A DNA stretch of 49,328 nt. Origin: CAXRDE01 sp964229355 (lineage in GTDB: Bacteria; Cyanobacteriota; Sericytochromatia; UBA7694). The notes under the pieces are model-generated. The model saw only the letters and a program-made list of their open reading frames with translations, was not told the origin of the DNA and ran no database searches. The stretch spans positions 1 through 49,328 of the forward strand of contig CAXRDE010000008.1 in the NCBI GenBank assembly GCA_964229355.1. Reading direction: 5' to 3'. Positions 1 to 8,196 of this stretch are shown here, one piece after another; position 1 is the first letter of the stretch, and every line of letters starts with the position of its first letter. Both the position numbers and the translations under genes were made by a program.

Positions 1-240
1 GAGAGGACCGGGACGGACAGACCGCTGGTGTATCGGTGGTTCCGCCAAGGGGCCCATGCCGAGTAGCTATGTCTGGAGTGGATAAGCGCTGAAAGCATCT
101 AAGTGCGAAGCCCACCTCAAGATGAGATATCTCATCCGTACGGAATAAGACCCCCGGAAGATAATCGGGTAGATAGGCTACAGATGGAAGCGTGGTAACA
201 CGTGCAGTCGAGTAGTACTAATCGGTCGAAAGTTTGACAT
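1..240 (+). rRNA. rrl: 23S ribosomal RNA, 3' end (partial)
   Basis: This is the last part of domain VI of the large-subunit rRNA; the gene begins before the window. The conserved block around 90-104 (ctgaaagcatctaag) and the closing segment around 213-225 (agtactaatcggtcga) match the bacterial 23S 3' end. The exact 3' end is uncertain by several bases. It is followed at about 125 bases by the 5S gene on the same strand, so this is the tail of an rrn operon. The segment is the best taxonomic marker in the window. Confidence 0.95.
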
Positions 241-290
241 TTTCAGTAAATTCTAGCAGAGCCTTAGGGCGATGCTTAGAAGAGACTAAT

Positions 291-308
291 CCCGAACGTA
301 TGTTCGGG
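291..308 (+). other. Hairpin in the 23S-5S spacer
   Basis: A 7-bp perfect stem (cccgaac / gttcggg) with a 4-base loop sits in the spacer between 23S and 5S. The rest of the spacer (241-365) shows no tRNA or gene. It is probably a processing or spacing structure in the pre-rRNA, but nothing beyond the fold supports this. Confidence 0.4.
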
Positions 309-365
309 GAACACGTTGGTTTTTTTAGAGAGATTCTTTTATTCACTATGCAGTTGTCAGGGTAC

Positions 366-484
366 GCCCTGGTGACAAGGCGACGCGGTCCCACCTGTAC
401 CCATTTCGAACACAGAAGTGAAACGCGTCAGCAGCGACAATACTTGGTTGGAGACGGCCTGGGAAGATAGCCCGCTGCCAGGGC
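366..484 (+). rRNA. rrf: 5S ribosomal RNA
   Basis: The terminal helix is formed by gccctgg (366-372) and ccagggc (478-484), giving a 119-base molecule, the usual size. The internal segment gtcccacctgtaccca and the aacacagaagtgaaacg block match the conserved loops B/C of bacterial 5S rRNA. It follows the 23S tail in the same operon and is directly followed by a strong terminator. Ends may shift by a base or two. Confidence 0.95.
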
Positions 485-499
485 ATACCTTGAACAAAG

Positions 500-540
500 A
501 GCGCATGAAGTACCCCCCTACTTCATGCGCTTTTTCTGTT
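500..540 (+). terminator. Rho-independent terminator of the rRNA operon
   Basis: A perfect 13-bp stem (500-512 paired with 519-531) with a 6-base C-rich loop is followed by a T tract. It sits 15 bases after the 5S 3' end, so it ends the rrn transcript. Confidence 0.93.
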
Positions 541-551
541 TTTGGGGTTTT

Positions 552-560
552 TGTTATACT
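552..560 (+). promoter_or_regulatory. Extended -10 promoter for the 601 gene
   Basis: The sequence tgttatact is an extended -10 element (TGn plus TATACT). No good -35 is visible. It lies just after the rRNA terminator and 40 bases before the ATG at 601, whose ribosome site is the aagaggtag stretch at about 587-595. Confidence 0.5.
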
Positions 561-600
561 GACCTTTATATTGGCATCAGCAAAGGTAAGAGGTAGAAAC

Positions 601-1404
601 ATGGCATTGTCTTTTCGCCAGCAAGTGGGTTTAGCGGTATTCGCGTCCGTTAGTATTATTCTGGGGGTATGGGGCTTTCAAGTGTATCAGGTGGAACAGC
701 AGCTTTTAGAAACCGAAGCGATCCAACAAAATGCTTTTGTGAAAGCCAGGGCGGGGGATTTTGTTCAGGCCCGGCAGGCTTTTTTAGACTTGCAAAAGGC
801 CCAGGCCGATCTGGATACCCGTGGGTTGAATTACATGCTGGTGCAGCAGGTCTTTGCGCACCCGCCCTTATTGCCAGCCCGTACTTTGCAAGAGAACCTG
901 AATGACCTTGAGAAATTAACGGCGTATGATTACCGTTCACAACTATTGAAAATGAAGGACGCCGACCAGCGGGCCCTGGCAGCGGGGGAAAACCCAGACT
1001 TTCAGTATTCTTATACCCCTGAGATTCAAGCGGGTGCTCTAAAACAGGTGAAGGCCTTTTACGCTCAGCACCAAAGCGAGATCGATGCGGAGCGCAAGGC
1101 CAACCGCCTGGTGCCGGTGGCCCACTACCGGCCCAACTCAGGTTCAGGCTTCTCTTCAGAACCGTCGATCGCTAAATCCGCCAGCTCCCGTTTATATGAA
1201 GTGGAAAACACCGTGCGGGGCCTGTTGATTGAAGCCAATAGCCTGGCTTCACAAAAAAAGCAGAAAGAAGCCTATAAGTTGACCTCTAAAGCCAGTAACT
1301 ATCTCATTGATGCCCTGACGACAAAAGCTATTTCACCCGCTGACTTTATGCGTATTGATACCAAGATTTCGGAGCAGAATAAAAAAATGATGGGTATCGA
1401 ATGA
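601..1404 (+). CDS. Membrane-anchored helical protein of unknown function
   Basis: The protein has 267 residues. One hydrophobic segment at about residues 8-30 looks like an uncleaved signal anchor, leaving a largely helical, hydrophilic part outside or in the periplasm. Two stretches have a TPR-like pattern (about residues 45-70 and 195-235), but no family is recognised. I chose the ATG at 601 because it has a ribosome site and a promoter at 552-560; the open frame upstream runs into the 5S gene and terminator and cannot be coding. The gene converges on the exported-protein cluster, ending 4 bases from the 1409-2293 gene, with no terminator between them. Confidence 0.75.
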   Translation: MALSFRQQVGLAVFASVSIILGVWGFQVYQVEQQLLETEAIQQNAFVKARAGDFVQARQAFLDLQKAQADLDTRGLNYMLVQQVFAHPPLLPARTLQENLNDLEKLTAYDYRSQLLKMKDADQRALAAGENPDFQYSYTPEIQAGALKQVKAFYAQHQSEIDAERKANRLVPVAHYRPNSGSGFSSEPSIAKSASSRLYEVENTVRGLLIEANSLASQKKQKEAYKLTSKASNYLIDALTTKAISPADFMRIDTKISEQNKKMMGIE

Positions 1405-1408
1405 TGAA

Positions 1409-2293
1409 TCAGTTAATACTAAAACGAGAGAGAATATTCTTTAATTCTGCTTGTGTATAAGCTTCTCCCTCTTTGCCAATCAAAAGGATGTTAATCACTA
1501 TATTTTGGTTCAATAGCGTTTTATCCAGGTAAAAGGCATGGACAAAATTGCTCTCTTTGCTGAGAGCCGAAGCGGTGTACCAGCTTTTGCCTTTTATGGA
1601 CAGCGTCTTTATTTTCCAACCCAGAGCCGTTAATTCTTGTTGATCTTGTTTTAATTGTTCTACAGGAATTGCGCTGACCATTATGGCTTTGTTTTCCTCG
1701 TAATTGTGAAACTTAAATATATCGTTGGGAAAGTACCCTTGTCGGCCATAGGTGAATTCATAATTTGGGGGCGGGTTATAGTACACGATAGTTTTACGGG
1801 AGACTTGTTGTGAGAAGTTGTTGTCACCCACAGGTAAAGGCCTGGTGGGAGACGTTACAGGACACGAAACTTTTTTGAACAGAGAGAACATTTGTTGCTT
1901 AGGATACCAATAACCCTCAATATAGTAAGCATTGAGCTGTGGTTTCCAATCCAGTTGAAATTGGCGACAAGAAGCCTTCTTGTCGTCGGAGACATACACG
2001 TATAGCTTTTGATAATTACTGTATTGCAGGGCAACGAGTTCGCTGGGGCCGTTTGCTTCGATGCCTCCCATCGGCATGTCTCCGAAGTTAATAAAACCCT
2101 CATGAGGACCTGCCACCAAAACAGGGTATTTCTTTTGAGTCTTTGTATTGACGATCTCTGCTTTACTGGAGCGATTGGGATAGGAATGATAGCGAAAGCT
2201 AACCTCTCCCTGAGAGACTTCGGCAGCGTGTACTGAGCTGCTGATAAGCCCCCAGCAAAGTAGAGTGAAAGTTGTTTTGATGGCTTGTTTCAT
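1409..2293 (-). CDS. Secreted protein of unknown function, last gene of the exported-protein cluster
   Basis: The 294-residue protein begins with a clear Sec signal peptide (hydrophobic core in residues 8-20, probable cleavage after VHAA near residue 24). The rest is a soluble, beta-rich, aromatic-rich domain with three cysteines that could form disulphides. No family is recognised. The start has a good ribosome site (gaggtaaaa, 8 bases before ATG). It lies 24 bases after the BNR lipoprotein gene and is probably co-transcribed with it. Its C-terminal third (alternating hydrophobic strands, LKNILSRFS end) faintly recalls small lipoprotein-carried domains, too weakly to name. Confidence 0.7.
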   Translation of the reverse strand: MKQAIKTTFTLLCWGLISSSVHAAEVSQGEVSFRYHSYPNRSSKAEIVNTKTQKKYPVLVAGPHEGFINFGDMPMGGIEANGPSELVALQYSNYQKLYVYVSDDKKASCRQFQLDWKPQLNAYYIEGYWYPKQQMFSLFKKVSCPVTSPTRPLPVGDNNFSQQVSRKTIVYYNPPPNYEFTYGRQGYFPNDIFKFHNYEENKAIMVSAIPVEQLKQDQQELTALGWKIKTLSIKGKSWYTASALSKESNFVHAFYLDKTLLNQNIVINILLIGKEGEAYTQAELKNILSRFSIN

Positions 2294-2317
2294 GAGTGAT
2301 TTTACCTCTATCCTTGT

Positions 2318-3571
2318 TTAAGGGGAGCCCAAACGGGCGACTTTAATGCCGCTTTGATCTCCAAGCAATGCCCATCCATGGTTAAAGTCATCAAAGAGCT
2401 TCATGTGTACGATGCCATAAACATAGTCCTGGTTTTGAGTTAAATATTTTTCAGGTGCCTCTGTCCAGGTTTCTCCGCCATCAGAAGTGGAGAGTGTGAC
2501 TTTGCGATATGAATTTTTAGGATCGGGAATCACCATCACTCCTTGAGATTCATTGGCAAAACTGAGGCCGTATATCCATATTTTGCTAGCTTCAATGGCT
2601 TCTGTTTGGGTTGTGATATAAGGAACATTGTCCCAGGTTTCTCCGCCATCCATAGTTTTCATTAAAACTCCAAATCCGAAAATATAGCCTTCTTGTGCAT
2701 TTTTAAAAGCTATACCTTGAGCTCTATGGTCAGGATTAGTGAAGAGGTCGGGTGAAAAGGTGTCATGGATAAATGTTTTTGCATAGGAACCACCGATGGT
2801 GTATAAAATACCATTTTCTGGTGTGATGAATTTAAAATAGCTGGTTCCAGGAGCTGTGGGATGGATATGTTTCCATGTTTTTCCACCATCCTGGGTGATG
2901 TGTAAACCAAATTCATTTCGATTGCTACCAAAACCATAAATCACTCCATGATTTTCATCAAAGAAATTGACATAATCAATGCTATAAGTTAGAGGTGTTT
3001 CTATGGGTTGCCATTTGTCGCCGCCATTAGTGGTTTGATAAAGCATTCCTTTTTTGTTAGCAATGAATCCAATATTTTTATTAACAAAAGAGACGCTGTT
3101 AATATCGGTTCCTCCATAGCTTTGATCAGTCCAGGTTTTGCCTGCATCGGTGGTTTTTTTTATTATGCCTTCGCTTCCTACAGCCCATCCCGTATAAAAG
3201 TCTACAAAGCTAATATCTGTGGTAAATTTAGTTGCTCCGATGGGGGCCATAGCTACCCACCGGGCAGTAAAGCGGTTTTTGTCCTCTTCAGGTTCAGGCG
3301 TTTTTGTGGGGCTTGGACTGGGGCTTGGACTGGGGCTTGCACTTGTCTCCGGTGTACTTGTTATGGGGCTGCTACTACTTTCTGGCACGGGACTTTCGTT
3401 GGTTATGCTGTTGGGCTCAGATGATTTTGTCGGGCTTGAGTTTGTATCTGTATCGGGTGGTGTTGTTACTGAGCTACTGCCGGTCGGTGGCGTATTCTGT
3501 TGAGTCTGCATGGGGGTTGCACAGGCCAAAAGAGAGAGGCTGAGCAGGGTCAGTGAAATCGATTTTTTCAT
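2318..3571 (-). CDS. Lipoprotein with a Ycf48-like BNR/Asp-box beta-propeller
   Basis: The 417-residue protein has a lipoprotein signal with lipobox LLAC (Cys17). A Ser/Thr/Pro linker with an SPSPSPSP run spans about residues 20-97. A propeller-like domain from about residue 105 to the end carries five Asp-box motifs of the form T-x-D/N-x-G-x-x-W (TTDAGKTW, TTNGGDKW, TQDGGKTW, TMDGGETW, TSDGGETW). The closest named family is Ycf48/HCF136, a photosystem II assembly factor, but this propeller also occurs in many non-photosynthetic bacteria. I infer a surface or periplasmic binding role, not photosystem assembly. The linker is encoded partly by a 12-bp tandem repeat at 3308-3339. Confidence 0.8.
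   Translation of the reverse strand: MKKSISLTLLSLSLLACATPMQTQQNTPPTGSSSVTTPPDTDTNSSPTKSSEPNSITNESPVPESSSSPITSTPETSASPSPSPSPSPTKTPEPEEDKNRFTARWVAMAPIGATKFTTDISFVDFYTGWAVGSEGIIKKTTDAGKTWTDQSYGGTDINSVSFVNKNIGFIANKKGMLYQTTNGGDKWQPIETPLTYSIDYVNFFDENHGVIYGFGSNRNEFGLHITQDGGKTWKHIHPTAPGTSYFKFITPENGILYTIGGSYAKTFIHDTFSPDLFTNPDHRAQGIAFKNAQEGYIFGFGVLMKTMDGGETWDNVPYITTQTEAIEASKIWIYGLSFANESQGVMVIPDPKNSYRKVTLSTSDGGETWTEAPEKYLTQNQDYVYGIVHMKLFDDFNHGWALLGDQSGIKVARLGSP
3308..3339. repeat. 12-bp tandem repeat in the lipoprotein linker
   Basis: The unit ggggcttggact occurs about 2.7 times in a row and encodes the Ser-Pro repeat of the linker. In-frame gain or loss of units would change linker length without breaking the gene. 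Confidence 0.8.
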
Positions 3572-3592
3572 GGGAATTGTCCTTTGTTGAAG

Positions 3593-4177
3593 TTAATCCA
3601 GGTAAGACTGGTATATGATTTTTTGAATCACAGCATTGTTGTGATAGAAGTTGAGGCAGCTTTGGCCTGTAAAGCTATCGCAATACATGGCGATAGTGTT
3701 ATCGCTTTCAGGATCTTGCAGGCTTTCTTGAGGGCTTCCCAGGTACTGGGTGACAGCAGAGAAGGCATCACCTACTTTAATGTCACCTTTGAGGCCATAC
3801 TCAGGGCCAGAAAAAAGCATTTGCGCAATAATAACTTCCTCGTTATTGCCTGCAATTTTATACAAGGTAATGTCGAGATCTTTGTACGTTAGGGTTTCAA
3901 TGATGTCGCTTTGAGACGGATTATGCAGGTTTTCAATGCTTTCTTCTTCTGTGCTTACGGGTGTACCCAGTTCATCTGTGAGTGCTGAACGGCTGGTTTT
4001 ATCCTGTGTTTGCGTAAAGTCGACAAAATTGCCAATGTATTCATCAAAGTTGACCCGAGACGTTGCGCCAGTTGTAGCATTTTGTGTCTGGGGCAACGTT
4101 TGGCCAGGTACATTTTGACAACTCACAAATCCACTGAACATGAGTCCAGTAAGCAGTATTTGTAGGGGATGGGGCAT
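3593..4177 (-). CDS. Small lipoprotein of unknown function
   Basis: The 194-residue protein has a short signal peptide ending at a lipobox-like FVSC (Cys20); Phe at -3 is less usual. After a Gln/Thr-rich spacer there is a compact domain (about residues 60-194) with alternating charged and hydrophobic segments and two cysteines late in the chain (CDS...QSCLNFY). It contains LTYKDLDITLYKI and a VGDAFSAVTQYLGSP segment. The latter recalls small SmpA/BamE-type folds where a G(D/M)xxxxVxxxLGxP pattern is common, but I would not assign that family. It sits 28 bases after the 4206-5417 gene in the same cluster. Confidence 0.7.
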   Translation of the reverse strand: MPHPLQILLTGLMFSGFVSCQNVPGQTLPQTQNATTGATSRVNFDEYIGNFVDFTQTQDKTSRSALTDELGTPVSTEEESIENLHNPSQSDIIETLTYKDLDITLYKIAGNNEEVIIAQMLFSGPEYGLKGDIKVGDAFSAVTQYLGSPQESLQDPESDNTIAMYCDSFTGQSCLNFYHNNAVIQKIIYQSYLD

Positions 4178-4205
4178 CTTAAATTCTCCGTTGTATTGTG
4201 TAGGT

Positions 4206-5417
4206 TTAGTTGGGGTCTATATTCCAGCTGTTGAGTCCCTGAACAATTTCCATCTCGTGCTCTTCTGGTTCTCGTGAGCTTTTTTGTACTGCAAAAATTC
4301 TGCTATAATAGGCCGATTGTTTTTCAAGATCGGGGCGTACCACCACCAAAAAACCGTCGCGTACCAGAGCGCCAAAGCTATTTTGTGAGTCCACCAGAAA
4401 AAACACCAACCGGCGTCCGTAATTGTCATGGCTCAACACTTTTTTCTCTAAAAACTCAGCACTCCCAGGTGCCTTTAAGTGGTCCATGAGTACTTGCTGA
4501 GCCACGTTTAAAGCCAGGTCATCTTTTTCCTTGTTTTCCCGCTCGACTTTTTCTAAATAAGCTTTTTTCTCGGCTTCTAACTCACTGGTTAGGCGATCTT
4601 TGGTTTCTTCTTCAATAAAGGCGCTGTTTTGTAGAAAGGCAATGGCCTGACTATAACGATCTTTACTTCTTAAGTCTTCCATTTCACTCTGTGCTGCAGC
4701 CCCCTGGGTATTGAGCGTTTGTAAGCGATTTTTGGCCTGTTGAATCAGAGTGGCAGGATGCTTGGCTTGAATATAATTGGAGAGTGCTTCACGGGCGGGG
4801 CTAATATTTTTATTGCTCAGGTCTTGAACCAGTTTTTGAAAGGTATGGGTTTCTCGTTCCAGGTACTGTTTATCAGCGGCTTTTTTGTAGGTGTCTTGCT
4901 GTTTTTTTGCGGCAGCAAAACCGGGTTTTTTTTGAAGCACTTTTTGCAGCTCTTGGTAGGCTTTTTCGAACTGTTTTTGCTGGTACAGTTGGGCTGCTTG
5001 TTTGACGGTTTCTTGAGCCCACGCGTTGATTACACTGCTTTTGTGCGTCTGGGCCTTGTCGTAATTTTTGCGATCTTGTTGAATAACCTTATTGTAATGC
5101 GCTTCAGCATCTAAAAATGCTTTGTCTTTTTCAGCCTGTAAACCTTTTTGAAAGGCTTGCTCAGAATCCACCAAACTTTGGCTTTCTGTCATGCTGGCTT
5201 TGGCCTTTTCTGGATTGAACGCCATGGCTTTGGTGCTTAGCGTGAGTGAAGTCGTATAATCTAATTTTTCACGGGCCACCTGAGCTTGTGCCAGCCATTG
5301 ATTTACCTGATACGTTCTTACCCCGTAATAAACAGGGTAAGACACGACCAGAAGAATGAGACCCGTGATGAAAGCAATACGTTGCTTTTGTGTGAGGGAA
5401 TGCCAAAAGGATTTCAT
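4206..5417 (-). CDS. Membrane-anchored helical repeat protein with a C-terminal SQNSFGA-type domain
   Basis: The 403-residue protein has one membrane segment at residues 14-34. A long helical, Lys/Gln-rich region (about 40-295) follows, with degenerate TPR-type units and coiled-coil character. The C-terminal part (about 300-403) contains LKAPGSAEF and VDSQNSFGALVR. This pattern (LKaPs-x-aF ... VD-x-QNSFGA-x-VR) recurs in a small uncharacterised domain seen in many bacterial proteins, often after helical or zinc-ribbon regions. Its start overlaps the stop of the 5414-6685 gene (ATGA), so the two are translationally coupled. The topology suggests a periplasmic scaffold or binding protein; function is unknown. 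Confidence 0.75.
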   Translation of the reverse strand: MKSFWHSLTQKQRIAFITGLILLVVSYPVYYGVRTYQVNQWLAQAQVAREKLDYTTSLTLSTKAMAFNPEKAKASMTESQSLVDSEQAFQKGLQAEKDKAFLDAEAHYNKVIQQDRKNYDKAQTHKSSVINAWAQETVKQAAQLYQQKQFEKAYQELQKVLQKKPGFAAAKKQQDTYKKAADKQYLERETHTFQKLVQDLSNKNISPAREALSNYIQAKHPATLIQQAKNRLQTLNTQGAAAQSEMEDLRSKDRYSQAIAFLQNSAFIEEETKDRLTSELEAEKKAYLEKVERENKEKDDLALNVAQQVLMDHLKAPGSAEFLEKKVLSHDNYGRRLVFFLVDSQNSFGALVRDGFLVVVRPDLEKQSAYYSRIFAVQKSSREPEEHEMEIVQGLNSWNIDPN

Positions 5418-6685
5418 GGTGCAGACCTTACTTCTTCAATCATTACATCGTAGCCAGGGTGTTCCACGTTAACCGATGCCTGACTGTTCCACGAAATGAG
5501 CTTAAAAGCCCCTGTGCGGTAATGGTAGGCCCAGTAGCCCGCGAAACGTCGGGGATATTTTTTATCAAAACTAATTCCTTCATGTTCTCCACCATATTTG
5601 CAGGGGCCAATATCCGGTAAATCCATACATGCACCATAAAGGTCTAATTTAAAGATGAGGTTTTCTTGATTAAAGCCCAGAACTTTAGGTTCCAGCGCAG
5701 CAAATTCACCATCAGGAAATTCGCGGGGGTAGTATTGTGGAAAGCGTGTTTTGAGACCTTTGATTAAACCTTTGTTGGCATCTTCTAAAAATACTTTTTC
5801 CACCCGTTTACTTTGACTTTCAATGACCATAAGTGCATCGCCATAAAAAGTACTGTACATGACAGCCTCACGATAAAGCCCGCCAATTAGCTTCCCGCTG
5901 CGGTTGAGCACAAGTTGATCATTTGGAAGCATGGATGCATCAAAACCAGGGTAGGTTAAGGGTATGTTTTGAGTCTCATGCAGTACTTCCTGCTCTGAGT
6001 AGATGAGTTTTCCACGTTGATAACTTTTGTTTTCTGCGGAGTAGGTGAGTGGAGCAATGTAAGCGACCTGTTTTTCACCGGGCTCTCCCCCAATCCCTCC
6101 CATGGAAATACCCAAAAGATCTGGCCATTCTTGCGGTTTTTTGGGAGAGCGTAGAACCATAAAATCGCCATGGAAATAGCCAAAACCAGGGACGCTTTCT
6201 GAAGAAAATAAACTACGGGTTTGATGGTTTGTGTTTTCATACAAAAAGAAGCCTGAATGGCGGTTGCCAAAATAAAGAAGAGACCCAAAACCAAGCAAGA
6301 CTTCGTCTTTCCCGTCTTGATTGAGATCGTTACATAACCCCTTATTTAATCCTGCCTTATAGTCCTTTTCGGTAGGTTCTATGTACTTTTGAAGTTGCTC
6401 TTGTGTAAAAGTCGATAATTCTTGAATTTGGCTTTGGCAGGCCTTGGTATCGTTGCTTTTGATCGTTTCAAGATTCAGACGATATAACTCAAAGTAAGTT
6501 TTTTCTCCAGGCTTACCCTGGTATTGGCGCAGCAGCAATAAATAGTCCTGGCTATAAGGCATTTTTATGCTGTATTCGAATACACCCCCTGGTTCTTGGG
6601 CGTGAGTGGGTGAAAGACACAAGAATGAACCCAAAAGATAGACACCGAGACTTTTTTGAGTGAATATGGCTGTGATGGTTTTCAT
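5414..6685 (-). CDS. Exported protein, second of two tandem paralogues
   Basis: The 423-residue protein has a signal peptide (cleavage likely after THAQ, near residue 30) and a mature part related to the product of the gene just upstream. Shared landmarks are the YSQDYLLLLRQ segment, the acidic LCNDLNQDGKDEVLLGFGS loop, an LVLNRSGKLIG stretch, and a C-terminal block starting RFAGYWAYHYRTGAFKLISW that is almost identical in both. The D-x-N-x-D-G-x-x-E loop resembles the calcium-binding loops of FG-GAP or dockerin-like repeats, so calcium binding and a propeller-like fold are possible. It starts 3 bases after the upstream paralogue ends. No named family is recognised. Confidence 0.75.
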   Translation of the reverse strand: MKTITAIFTQKSLGVYLLGSFLCLSPTHAQEPGGVFEYSIKMPYSQDYLLLLRQYQGKPGEKTYFELYRLNLETIKSNDTKACQSQIQELSTFTQEQLQKYIEPTEKDYKAGLNKGLCNDLNQDGKDEVLLGFGSLLYFGNRHSGFFLYENTNHQTRSLFSSESVPGFGYFHGDFMVLRSPKKPQEWPDLLGISMGGIGGEPGEKQVAYIAPLTYSAENKSYQRGKLIYSEQEVLHETQNIPLTYPGFDASMLPNDQLVLNRSGKLIGGLYREAVMYSTFYGDALMVIESQSKRVEKVFLEDANKGLIKGLKTRFPQYYPREFPDGEFAALEPKVLGFNQENLIFKLDLYGACMDLPDIGPCKYGGEHEGISFDKKYPRRFAGYWAYHYRTGAFKLISWNSQASVNVEHPGYDVMIEEVRSAP

Positions 6686-6688
6686 ATG

Positions 6689-7939
6689 TCAAAACGCCAT
6701 GTGATAGCCGGGATGTTCCACGCTAACCGATGCCTGACTGTTCCACGAAATGAGCTTAAAGGCTCCTGTGCGGTAATGGTAAGCCCAGTAGCCCGCAAAG
6801 CGCTGGGGGTATTTTTTCTCGAAGGCAGACCACGCTTTGGGATTCATCGGGGATACGTCTTTACAAGGGCCAGTGCCCACCTCCATGCAGGATCCATAAA
6901 TATCTAATTTAAAGATGAGATCTTCCTGATTAAAGCCTAAAATTTGAGGGACAAACTGGGTTACGCCTTGATGTTTAAGGTATTCCGGAAAGCGCTTTTT
7001 AAGGCCTTGTACCAGGCCTTTGTTATAATCATCTAAAAATACTTTTTCAGCACGTCCAGTTTGACTTTCTACCACCGTGATTGCGTCACTGGTAAAATCG
7101 CTTGGGTAAATACTTTCTGTATCGATAAAACCAATGAGACTTCCTGTCCGATTAAGCACAAGTTTATCTGGGTTCAGGGTTGAACCACTAAAATCTGGGT
7201 ACCGAAGAGGCTTATGTTGGGTTTCGTAAACAACTTCTTCGTCTGAGAAAATGAGTTTACCGTATTCATAAGCCTTGCGCTCTGTGGAGTACCTGAATGC
7301 AGAAAAATTGGCTTCGTAAGGCTCGCCAGGATGCGGCATAAATCCGAAGGATAGCCTGATGAGATCTGGCCAAACTTTAGGATCTTTCCCGGGGCGTAAG
7401 CGCACATCATCTCCGGGAAAAGTGCCATTTTCCATATTTAAGAGATTTTGGGTTTGGTGTCCAGATTCTCCGTAAAGGAAAAATCCCAGATGACGGCTTC
7501 CGAAATAAAAATCAGAGTTTAAACCGAGAAAAATTTCATCTTTTCCGTCTTGGTCGAGATCGGTACATAGACTTTTCATCAGCATGAATCCTGGCGTACG
7601 CTCCGCCTCAATTTCGAACTCCTCAATTTTTACCTGTTCTTGAGCAAAGGGCATCAATGTTTGTGCTCGCTCCGCACAAGGAGGCTTATCGTTGCTTTTA
7701 ATCCTTCCAAGATTCAGACGATACAATTCAAAATAAGCTTTTCTATTGAACTGGTCTAAAACTTCGTGTGGCGCATGAAATTGCCGCAAAAGCAGTAAAT
7801 AGTCCTGGCTATAAGGCATTCTTAAGGTGTATTCAAACCCAGACTCTTCCTGAGCGTGTACGGGTGAAAAGGACAAGATAGCTCCTAAAAGACAAGCCCC
7901 AAGAATTTGCTTCGTGAATGTTTGTACGTTGTGTTTCAT
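6689..7939 (-). CDS. Exported protein, first of two tandem paralogues and first gene of the cluster
   Basis: The 416-residue protein has a signal peptide ending near residue 30 (VHAQ). It shares with the downstream copy the YSQDYLLLLRQ segment, a TDLDQDGKDEIFLG acidic loop, the LVLNRTGSLIG segment and the C-terminal block. The 3' ends of the two genes are also very alike at DNA level (compare 5450-5550 with 6709-6808), so the duplication is not ancient or has been homogenised. It is the promoter-proximal gene of the minus-strand cluster, with the palindrome-overlapping promoter upstream. The acidic loop suggests calcium binding; function is otherwise unknown. Confidence 0.75.
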   Translation of the reverse strand: MKHNVQTFTKQILGACLLGAILSFSPVHAQEESGFEYTLRMPYSQDYLLLLRQFHAPHEVLDQFNRKAYFELYRLNLGRIKSNDKPPCAERAQTLMPFAQEQVKIEEFEIEAERTPGFMLMKSLCTDLDQDGKDEIFLGLNSDFYFGSRHLGFFLYGESGHQTQNLLNMENGTFPGDDVRLRPGKDPKVWPDLIRLSFGFMPHPGEPYEANFSAFRYSTERKAYEYGKLIFSDEEVVYETQHKPLRYPDFSGSTLNPDKLVLNRTGSLIGFIDTESIYPSDFTSDAITVVESQTGRAEKVFLDDYNKGLVQGLKKRFPEYLKHQGVTQFVPQILGFNQEDLIFKLDIYGSCMEVGTGPCKDVSPMNPKAWSAFEKKYPQRFAGYWAYHYRTGAFKLISWNSQASVSVEHPGYHMAF

Positions 7940-7983
7940 AGAATAGAACCTTTTTTAGCGATACCCTGAAAGGCTTTAAATCA

Positions 7984-8013
7984 GGTATATATTATTTTGA
8001 CAATATTGTCAAA
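7984..8013 (-). promoter_or_regulatory. Promoter of the exported-protein cluster overlapping an 18-bp palindrome
   Basis: Positions 7996-8013 form a perfect palindrome (TTTGACAATATTGTCAAA). On the minus strand its first half contains a consensus -35 (TTGACA, 8012-8007), followed after about 15-17 bases by TATATA/TATACC (7991-7984) as the -10. A dimeric repressor on the palindrome would block RNA polymerase directly. The obvious candidate regulator is the divergent HTH-TPR gene at 8195. The rest of the intergenic stretch (7940-8194) is AT-rich and holds no further gene; a possible extended -10 for the plus strand (tgttatatt) lies at 8117-8125. Confidence 0.65.
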
Positions 8014-8187
8014 TAATGTACTGGCTCTTTAGATTTGTCTTTTTATCCAGTAATAAACACTAAAATTAAAAGCTTTTTAGGCGTTTACTTTGATATGTTT
8101 AATAATTTAACAAATGTGTTATATTGTGTTTTGGCACAGCAAAAAAGTGGCTAATCTTCCCTGTATGACAGGCTTTGGGAGTTGACC

Positions 8188-8196
8188 TGATATAAT
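8188..8196 (+). promoter_or_regulatory. Consensus extended -10 overlapping the annotated start codon
   Basis: TGATATAAT is a perfect extended -10 element, and its last two bases are the first two bases of the ATG at 8195. If used, transcription would begin near 8203, downstream of that ATG. The protein would then start later, for instance at the in-frame TTG at 8258, which is preceded by an aagagaag ribosome-like stretch. It may also be chance. Confidence 0.3.

Noticed and set aside
241..365. tRNA gene in the 23S-5S spacer
   Set aside because: The spacer is too short and has only a small hairpin; no cloverleaf can be formed.
418..600. N-terminal extension of the 601 gene into the 5S rRNA
   Set aside because: The frame is open, but it overlaps the 5S gene and its terminator, and a promoter and ribosome site support the ATG at 601.
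2318..3571. Evidence for photosynthesis from the Ycf48-like protein
   Set aside because: This propeller is widespread in non-photosynthetic bacteria, and no photosystem gene is in the window.
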